Below are positions 16,501-20,519 of a stretch of DNA of 20,519 bases, piece by piece. Positions within the stretch are counted from its first letter, which is position 1, and each line of letters begins with the position of its first letter. Both the position numbers and the translations under genes were made by a program. Under the pieces are notes generated by a model. It saw only the letters and a list, made by a program, of their open reading frames with translations. It did no database searches and was not told where the DNA came from. This DNA is from Spirochaetales bacterium. GTDB taxonomy: Bacteria > Spirochaetota > Spirochaetia > DTKZ01. The stretch is taken from assembly GCA_031274005.1 (NCBI GenBank), contig JAISQU010000189.1:1-20519 (forward strand), given 5' to 3'.

Positions 16501-17049
16501 CAATTCCAGATAGAAATTGCCCTGCCCGAAAAGCTCGGAGTAAAAACCCGCCTTGCGCAGGGCCTCCTCCTCGCGCCCTGCCCGGATCAGCTTGGGAATC
16601 TCCCCTATGATGCAGGCGGTGCTGCAGATAAGCCCCCCGTGGTATTTCTGGAGGATCTCATCGTCTATGCGCGGCTTGGAGTAAAAGCCCTCCGTATAGC
16701 CCAATGTGCACAGCTTGATAAGGTTTTTGTAGCCCTCAAGATTTTTCGCCAGAAGAACAAGATGATGCCGTTTGCCCCTCGACTCATTCTCCGGCCTCTC
16801 GTCGTCTCTGACTGTTTTGACAAGCCGCGAACCTTCCGCCACATAAAACTCGCAGCCCAAAATGGGATTAATCTTCTTTTTTACGCAGGAGTCGTAAAAC
16901 CGGAGAATGCCGAACATGTTGCCGTGATCGGTCAGCGCCAGATGCCGCATGCCCAGTTCGGCCGCCCGGGCCGCCATATCTTCTACCCTGGCGGCGCCGT
17001 CAAGAAGGCTGTATTCCGAATGATTGTGGAGGTGGACAAAATCAGACAC
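13525..17049 (-). CDS. dnaE: DNA polymerase III subunit alpha (DnaE)
   Basis: Replicative DNA polymerase, 1174 residues, normal for DnaE1. The N-terminal PHP domain (1-~220) starts HLHNHSEYSLLDGA. The palm contains PDFDIDF with catalytic Asp407 and Asp409, and the third Asp583 in VKMDFLGL. Further blocks are RPGPMQFIDKFADSKNG, GVIVYQEQVLQIAQIVAGYS, RRAMGKKK and FNKSHSAAYA. Helix-hairpin-helix and OB-fold regions follow (MTKKGAQMARAVLEDYNGSI). Metal ligands expected in an active PHP exonuclease seem present (see findings). The ATG has only a weak GGTAGG ahead. A weak promoter, TTGATT-17-TAGGCT, can be drawn 4 bases before the start. A MITE-like element separates it from oppA upstream. It heads the dnaE-yggT-recG-rsmD operon. 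Confidence 0.97.
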   Translation of the reverse strand: MSDFVHLHNHSEYSLLDGAARVEDMAARAAELGMRHLALTDHGNMFGILRFYDSCVKKKINPILGCEFYVAEGSRLVKTVRDDERPENESRGKRHHLVLLAKNLEGYKNLIKLCTLGYTEGFYSKPRIDDEILQKYHGGLICSTACIIGEIPKLIRAGREEEALRKAGFYSELFGQGNFYLELQDHGMQEERIANRGMIKLAKKLGLPLIATNDMHYLRREHANAHDTLLCIGTGKKKTDAARLRFDGQEFYMKSPEEMAALFAEVPEALRNTLEAAEKCAVKLDREPKLLLPDYAIPPEFASPAEYLRHLARKGLAERFNPVTEELSRRLEFELDTIIEMGFPGYFLIVWDFIHYAKQKGIPVGLGRGSGAGSLVAYSLRITDIDPIKYNLLFERFLNPERISMPDFDIDFCFERRQEVIDYVTAKYGQEKVGQIITFGTLSAKAVLKDVARVLDIPFEEANAISKMVPGIIGITLKPIAEKEKEIAELEEKGETAHIQAIRDLDAKLGELRDRGGIYEELVDTSRVLEGLSRHASTHAAGIVIGKTDLTDFVPLYRDATSGAIMTQFDMTLLESCALVKMDFLGLKNLTLIKNTQDLIREKIPGFDIEKVPENDSETFGLLGEGKSSGLFQFESDGMQGILRKTKPTCIEDLIALNALYRPGPMQFIDKFADSKNGKIPITYPLPELEAVLKETYGVIVYQEQVLQIAQIVAGYSLGQADILRRAMGKKKHEEMVKQKESFIKGAVAKGYAQKTADDIFELLIPFAGYGFNKSHSAAYAVLAYRTAYLKVHFSAEYMASKLTIEIANTDRLSGYITEARKMGLEILPPDINRSEKYFTVADGNILYGLLGIKHMGEAAAEKILEARRAGGQFTSFFNFLERLDLQTVNKRVLETASQCGLFDSLHPNRAALFACIDKAVNYSAAKKESRMYGQVSLFDSCGEEEFREPAITEIPDWPALDKLKMEKDLLGFYFSGHPLDPFREVWQKTVVFDLAHPERARQGESYNFIGMLRDLRVMLTKKGAQMARAVLEDYNGSISLIIFPNVYQKSQHLLADNAIVGVSGNVEFDEGRETYQILAKEIKNPNEMEAKAASELHIQIGEGPQEEDFYRLRGILIENPGACTIFLHLCRANGCGALKEKIIKVSSQIKASPREDVLDRIKTIPWVREVWKQ

Positions 17050-17102
17050 ATTAAAAGCCTACCGGATTTTCCGGCTAAAATCAATAGAGGTGTGCGGCTG
17101 CC

Positions 17103-17349
17103 CAGCAATTCCAAATTTAAACTCATGGTAAACTAAACACAAAGACCGGGGCGATAAAAAAAGCTCTCTCTAGCGGCGGACCGACGCCGTTCGCTTTTTT
17201 TATCGCCCCGGCCATATCCGTGGCGCCATGCGACTAAATATGGTATTTCTGTCTGGAAGCGTTTTTTATGGGTAAAAGCATTCAAATTGCTGACAATATG
17301 AATGCTTTTGGGGATTGCAGGACAAATTTTTTCAAATTTGGAATTGCTG
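17103..17349. mobile_element. MITE-like non-autonomous element, copy 2
   Basis: A 247-bp element whose ends are perfect inverted repeats (CAGCAATTCCAAATTT and its complement). It is flanked by an identical 9-base duplication, GCGGCTGCC (17094-17102 and 17350-17358). The central stem is 19 bp perfect (17146-17164 with 17193-17211), with a further small apical stem. The second stem is 15 bp with one mismatch (17274-17288 with 17295-17309). About nine differences separate it from copy 1. It lies between the oppA stop and the dnaE start, 7 bases past the oppA stop counting from the duplication. No transposase is encoded. Confidence 0.9.
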
Positions 17350-17365
17350 GCGGCTGCCCTGCGGG

Positions 17366-19006
17366 TCATTTGCCGCGCAGCGCCGCCGCGCGGGATTCCT
17401 GCTTCAATGAGGGCAGCCGGACAAGGCCTTTCAGCGGTTTGTAGGGCGCCAGGCGCAAATATTTGAAAGGATGAATGTCCAGCGGGTTCTGATACCAGCC
17501 GTCAATAAATTGCAGGTCAATCAGGTTTATCGCGGGATTGTGGCCTATGGGCAGAACCTGGGCGGTTTTCAAAAGGACCGACTCCGCCTCCGAGAGGGTC
17601 TTGTAGCGGTCTTCTCCGCTTTGGCCCATGCTTTTGCGGATAAGCTCATCATAAACCGAATCCGCGTATTTCCCGTTATTCAGATTGCTTGAAGAGGTCC
17701 ACATCTGCAAAAAGGCGAGAGGATCGGCGAAATCGGCAATCCAGGTCATGGTTCCCAGAGTAAAGTCCCCGTCTTTGAGAGTTTCAAAATAACGGGAAAA
17801 AGGATAGGTCTTGATTTCGGTTTTTATGCCCTGATCTTTCCAGGCCGCCGCCATAACCGTGGCGAGCCGTACGGACTCCGCGCCTTCGGGGATTTTGACA
17901 ATAAGAGGAGGAAGGCCCTTTCCGTCCGGAAAACCGCTTTCCCGCAGCAGGGTCATGGCTTCTTCCGTGTTGTTTTCTATTATGGTTTCCGGCTCGGGGT
18001 AACGCGGTATGGGCGGCACCAGGGTTTTTGCGGGAAGAAACTGAAAAGCGGTTGACCGCACATCCTCCCAGGGCACAAGCAGGGCCAGCGCCCGCCGTAT
18101 TTTCCCGTTGTTCCACGGAGAACCGGTATTCGCAAAGTAAAAGTAACTGGTCGCGAAAAGCGGGTTAATGATGATGGTATCCTGGTAGAGCACCTTGTCC
18201 AGGCTCGCCGTGGAGACCACCCAGTGGGTCTTGTAGTCGTTAAAATCCCGTATTGTTTTTTCATCGTCTTCGGAAAATACAAGGCGGAGTTTTTCTGTTT
18301 TTACATTTCCCGCGTCCCAGTAATGCGGATTTTTTTCAAGGAGGATGAGAGCCTCGCTGCGTTCGATAATGCGGTACGGGCCGTTGCCGATAATTTCCGG
18401 CAGGCTGTTCCAGTCGTCGTGAGAAAGCATGTCCGGGTGTATGGGCAGAAAACTGTGGTGGCACAGCACTTTCAGAAAATGAGTCGCAGGCTCCTCCAGA
18501 ACCACCTGCAGCCTGAGAGGGGACAGAACCTTGATGCCCACGGATTCGGGGTCCGGATTGACCGCGCTGCGGTAATCCCGCGCGCCTGCGATAATATCAT
18601 AGAGGAAGGAATATTCGGCCTTGATTTGCGGATCGAGAAACTTGAGCCAGCTTGCCTTGAAATCCGCCGCGGTAACGGGATCGCCGTTCGCGTAGCGGGC
18701 GTCTTCGCGCAGGCGGAAGGTGTAGGTTTTTCCGTCGGAGGATACGTCCCAGGATCTGGCAACCGCGGGAACGGGGTCCAGCGTGGAAGGGTTGTAACCG
18801 ACAAGACCCTCATACAGGGCGGTAAAAATCTGGGCCTCTGTGGAGGCATAGGATTTGACGGGGTTGAAATTGACGCCGGAAGGAAAAAAAGTTACGACAA
18901 TTTCCGCGTCCGCGGTATCCTGAGCCGGAGGATTTTGGGAAGAAATCCGAAAAACCGGAAAAAACCCGCCGAATAAAACCATCAAAAGGAAAAAAATCTT
19001 TTTCAC
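17366..19006 (-). CDS. oppA: Peptide ABC transporter substrate-binding protein, OppA type
   Basis: Periplasmic solute-binding protein of the SBP family 5 (oligopeptide) group. The mature part follows the family pattern: FNPVKSYASTEAQIFTALYEGLV near the start, then DPVPAVARSWDVSSDGKTYTFRLREDARYANGDPVTAADFKASW, and IIGNGPYRI. The later lobe has MTWIADFADPLAFLQMW and NNGKYADSVYDELI. GTG 19006 gives 546 residues with a signal peptide (KKIFFLLMVLFGGFFPVF). There is no lipobox Cys, so it is probably a soluble or N-terminally anchored protein and not a lipoprotein. The frame runs on to 19159, but those residues come from hairpin and repeat DNA. The gene is solitary, with its own predicted leaderless promoter. 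Permease and ATPase partners are not adjacent; oppCDF at the other end of the window is one candidate. Confidence 0.92.
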   Translation of the reverse strand: MKKIFFLLMVLFGGFFPVFRISSQNPPAQDTADAEIVVTFFPSGVNFNPVKSYASTEAQIFTALYEGLVGYNPSTLDPVPAVARSWDVSSDGKTYTFRLREDARYANGDPVTAADFKASWLKFLDPQIKAEYSFLYDIIAGARDYRSAVNPDPESVGIKVLSPLRLQVVLEEPATHFLKVLCHHSFLPIHPDMLSHDDWNSLPEIIGNGPYRIIERSEALILLEKNPHYWDAGNVKTEKLRLVFSEDDEKTIRDFNDYKTHWVVSTASLDKVLYQDTIIINPLFATSYFYFANTGSPWNNGKIRRALALLVPWEDVRSTAFQFLPAKTLVPPIPRYPEPETIIENNTEEAMTLLRESGFPDGKGLPPLIVKIPEGAESVRLATVMAAAWKDQGIKTEIKTYPFSRYFETLKDGDFTLGTMTWIADFADPLAFLQMWTSSSNLNNGKYADSVYDELIRKSMGQSGEDRYKTLSEAESVLLKTAQVLPIGHNPAINLIDLQFIDGWYQNPLDIHPFKYLRLAPYKPLKGLVRLPSLKQESRAAALRGK

Positions 19007-19013
19007 GGAATAA

Positions 19014-19042
19014 ATGATACCGATATAGGCTCTCCCCGGCAA
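19014..19042 (-). promoter_or_regulatory. Promoter of oppA, predicted leaderless
   Basis: On the minus strand: -35 TTGCCG (19042-19037), 17 bases, -10 TATCAT (19019-19014), then seven bases and GTG at 19006. The predicted transcript begins one base or so before the GTG. No Shine-Dalgarno is present. A 15-bp hairpin ends 3 bases upstream of the -35 box. Confidence 0.6.
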
Positions 19043-19045
19043 GTA

Positions 19046-19079
19046 GCCGACTTCCCGTCCATCGGGACGGGAAGTCGGC
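19046..19079. repeat. 15-bp perfect inverted repeat upstream of oppA
   Basis: GCCGACTTCCCGTCC (19046-19060) and its exact complement (19065-19079) are separated by the 4-base loop ATCG. No T-run follows on either strand, so it is not a typical intrinsic terminator. It sits between the oppA -35 box and the tandem repeat array. It could be an operator, a transcript-end stabiliser or another repeat element. Confidence 0.85.
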
Positions 19080-19080
19080 C

Positions 19081-19210
19081 CCGGAAATTGCGGTGAATGC
19101 CGCCAGTTCGCTACATGCGGAAAAACTATCAGCCTGAATGTATCGCAATTGCGCAGCAATTGCCGGGCTAGTTATGTCACTTCCGCACATTTCCGTGAGA
19201 GTGGTCCCGC
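19081..19210. repeat. Tandem structured repeat, unit 1
   Basis: About 130 bp. It opens CCGGAAATTGCGG and closes CCGCACATTTCCG, near-complementary ends. The second half (from 19145) holds the palindrome GCAATTGC-GCA-GCAATTGC followed by CGGGCTAGTTATG; these 32 bases are identical in all three units. Its first half diverges most from the other two units. Non-coding: minus-strand frames through it give the same short peptide pattern (ITSPAIAAQL) in more than one unit, an effect of the repeat. Confidence 0.8.
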
Positions 19211-19219
19211 CGTTAGGCG

Positions 19220-19349
19220 GGGGAAAGTGCGGTGAAAGTCACCAGTGCCCTTTCGGCTAAAAAACATCGCTCTTGAATGCAAAGCAATTGCGCAGCAATT
19301 GCCGGGCTAGTTATGCCCCTTCCGCACATTTCCGTGAAAGCGTTCCCGC
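19220..19349. repeat. Tandem structured repeat, unit 2
   Basis: About 130 bp, 139 bases downstream of unit 1. It opens GGGAAAGTGCGG and closes CCGCACATTTCCG, with the palindromic core at 19284 onward. It shares GGTGAAAG and CGGCTAAAAAACA with unit 3. A small CCCGCC-GTTA-GGCGGG hairpin joins it to unit 1. Confidence 0.8.
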
Positions 19350-19371
19350 ATAGGCGAACCGCATCCCGGCC

Positions 19372-19500
19372 CCGGAAATTGCGGTGAAAGCCCGCAGCAC
19401 CCTTCCGGCTAAAAAACAAAGCGCCCGGTTACAACGCAATTGCGCAGCAATTGCCGGGCTAGTTATGCCCCCTCCGCAATTTCCGTGATAGTGTTCCCGC
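19372..19500. repeat. Tandem structured repeat, unit 3
   Basis: About 129 bp, 152 bases from unit 2. The ends CGGAAATTGCGG (19373-19384) and CCGCAATTTCCG (19474-19485) are perfectly complementary over 12 bp. The palindromic core begins at 19436. It ends 12 bases before the stop codon of the HD gene, so on the minus strand the array would form the 3' end of that transcript. Confidence 0.82.
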
Positions 19501-19512
19501 CGGAGCGCGGTT

Positions 19513-20355
19513 CTACAGATACCTTTTTACCGGATTTCCTATGACAGCCGCGTACAGTTCGATATAGGGTTTGATGGGACTCATCTTCAGTTTTGGGAAA
19601 AGAACCTCCTCCACCTGAAAGAAACCCACATCCGACTTCATCTGAACCGCGATCTTTATGGGTTTTTCCGTACCGGGGCTTATATCGAGCCTCTCAATCG
19701 CCGCGGAGGAATACTGGTGAATATCGCCGACCTTCGCGTCCTGCGCGATCATCATGGGAATCCGCGCCCGTCCTTTTTCCATATCCGTCCCGTCGGCGAT
19801 AAGAATAATTCCCGCCTCAAGGCTGTTGACCGTGAGAAGCCCCATGTGCCCGGTAATGCACTCGACGCACATAGTACGTAGTACAACCTGCTTGCGGATA
19901 TCCCCGGGATAGCGTATTTTCAAAAAACGGTCTATAAGCGGCAGCGCGAGAGTAACGGCGAAATTCTCGTGATTCATGCGGGTCACGCCCATGCCAATAT
20001 CGTGCAGCATTCCCGCCAAAAACAAAGCTGTCCGCGAATCCTCATACGTCCCTGTCTCTTCGGCTTCGAGGCTCAAAAGAACCCCCGCCCCGTGCAAAAG
20101 CTCCGCGAGTGTCAGCGCGTTCAGCACAACCGTGCGCATGTGGACGGGCCCGTGATCATTGTATTTTAACCGGCGCAGGGAGACGGTGTTCGCGTACTCC
20201 TGGTAGGCGTGCACCTCCTCATCGTCAAGAACAAGTTTTGCGAGGTTTTCAGAGGGGGATCCCTTGAGCCTGCGCAGAATCGCGCGCTCCACCGCCTCTT
20301 CTGTAGGTGATTTTGTCAGAGAACAAATGTATAGCGAAAGGCGAAGACAGGGCAA
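19513..20355 (-). CDS. HD-domain metal-dependent phosphohydrolase
   Basis: Probable metal-dependent phosphohydrolase; the substrate is unknown. The HD motif is in FLAGMLHDIGMGVTRMNHE (His118, Asp119, His129). It is preceded by YNDHGPVHMRTV (His68, His72) and followed by ITGHMG and LIADGTDMEKGRARIPM. The C-terminal third (KPIKIAVQMKSDVGFFQVEEVLFPKL) looks like a separate small domain. I associate this architecture with treponemes and some archaea, from memory. The start is uncertain. TTG 20355 gives 280 residues but has no ribosome site. GTG 20292 gives 259 residues and has AGAGG almost touching it, and a TTGCCC-16-TATACA promoter could precede it. I keep the longer form because relatives, as I recall them, have a similar N-terminal stretch. 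The gene is solitary, upstream of oppA. Confidence 0.8.
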   Translation of the reverse strand: MPCLRLSLYICSLTKSPTEEAVERAILRRLKGSPSENLAKLVLDDEEVHAYQEYANTVSLRRLKYNDHGPVHMRTVVLNALTLAELLHGAGVLLSLEAEETGTYEDSRTALFLAGMLHDIGMGVTRMNHENFAVTLALPLIDRFLKIRYPGDIRKQVVLRTMCVECITGHMGLLTVNSLEAGIILIADGTDMEKGRARIPMMIAQDAKVGDIHQYSSAAIERLDISPGTEKPIKIAVQMKSDVGFFQVEEVLFPKLKMSPIKPYIELYAAVIGNPVKRYL

Positions 20356-20429
20356 GGGCAGGGCATCGGCGTTTACCTTAGCGTTATGGAATTAAATTGC
20401 GCGAAGTGCAAAAGACCGTGGGGCGCAAG
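20356..20429. other. Non-coding gap upstream of the HD gene
   Basis: A short A/T-richer stretch between the HD gene and the right-edge repeat. On the minus strand a weak TTGCAC-17-CATAAC promoter can be drawn, ending about 20 bases before TTG 20355. The last ~30 bases (GCGCGAAGTGCAAAAG..., GGGGCGCAAG) resemble the repeat in style and may be part of a longer repeat unit. Nothing else is seen. Confidence 0.35.
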
Positions 20430-20517
20430 GGATTGAAGGGGCGCGAAGCGGCCGCGCCAGCGGCGGAACCCCCGAAAAGCCCGGTTTCTTGCGGCTAAGC
20501 CGCAAGAAATGCGCTAT
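20430..20517. repeat. Window-edge structured repeat, right copy
   Basis: Matches 1-88 in direct orientation with four differences. The terminal hairpin reads TTTCTTGCGGC-TAA-GCCGCAAGAAA. Compared with the left copy, one T-A pair has become C-G with both partners changed, so pairing is kept, and the loop changed from TTT to TAA. It may extend further left (GGGGCGCAAG) and beyond the window end. Confidence 0.75.
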
Positions 20518-20519
20518 AG

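Noticed and set aside
15445..17136. 563-codon plus-strand open frame opposite dnaE
   Set aside because: It lies entirely antisense to a clear dnaE. The translation has no family motifs, and long antisense frames are expected opposite G/C-rich coding sequence.
19145..19163. Possible relation of the array palindrome (CAGCAATTGCC) to the MITE terminus (CAGCAATTCC)
   Set aside because: The match is about 8 bases and stops there; no duplication or inverted terminus accompanies it. Probably chance.
19213..19419. Minus-strand frames in the tandem array sharing ITSPAIAAQL
   Set aside because: The peptide repeats because the DNA repeats; frames start and stop irregularly and have no start signals.
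20430..20450. CRISPR repeat resemblance (GGATTGAAGG)
   Set aside because: Only one copy at each window edge, no spacers, no cas genes.
1..20519. Circular molecule or plasmid suggested by identical ends
   Set aside because: The end repeats differ at four positions, and the genes are chromosomal housekeeping genes, so the ends are two copies of a dispersed repeat and not an assembly overlap.

Overview
The window reads like part of a spirochaete chromosome, most likely a Treponema-type (Treponematales) bacterium. This is inferred from gene content and protein sequence style: an iron-sulfur PurF, a HisG that needs HisZ, a TPR gene next to a small TPR-like protein and rlmN, an HD phosphohydrolase of the type I associate with treponemes, and Opp transporters. 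No database search was possible. Most genes are ordinary housekeeping genes, but nearly every non-coding stretch is filled by structured repeat elements.

Layout. A dispersed-type repeat starts the window (1-88) and a second copy in the same orientation ends it (20430-20517). On the plus strand lies oppC-oppD-oppF (158-3205), the permease and ATPase part of an oligopeptide ABC importer; oppB is not in the window. The next block is on the minus strand, read right to left: hisZ, hisG, hisB, a small TPR-like gene, a large TPR gene and rlmN form one tightly packed operon (9597 down to 4707), and purF follows with its own promoter and runs convergent to oppF. A 66-codon plus-strand gene of unknown function (10054-10254) stands alone between hisZ and rsmD. 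The third block, also minus, is dnaE - yggT - recG - rsmD (17049 down to 10269): replicative polymerase, membrane protein, branch-migration helicase and 16S rRNA methyltransferase. Beyond it are a solitary peptide-binding protein (oppA-like) and an HD-domain protein, both minus.

The most interesting content is non-coding. (1) Two copies of a ~246-bp MITE-like element, at 9652-9897 and 17103-17349, have matching terminal inverted repeats, two internal long hairpins and, for both, a perfect 9-bp target-site duplication. (2) Three imperfect tandem units of ~130 bp (19081-19500) fill the gap between the HD gene and oppA; each has inverted ends and a shared 8-3-8 palindrome, and stem bases differ in a compensating way between units. 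(3) The window-edge repeats carry an 11-bp hairpin with a matched base-pair change between copies. (4) Three genes (hisZ, purF, oppA) have good sigma-70-like promoters whose -10 box sits only 5-7 bases before the start codon, with no Shine-Dalgarno, which predicts leaderless mRNAs.

I found no phage, CRISPR, toxin-antitoxin, tRNA or rRNA signal, and no convincing new protein-based system.
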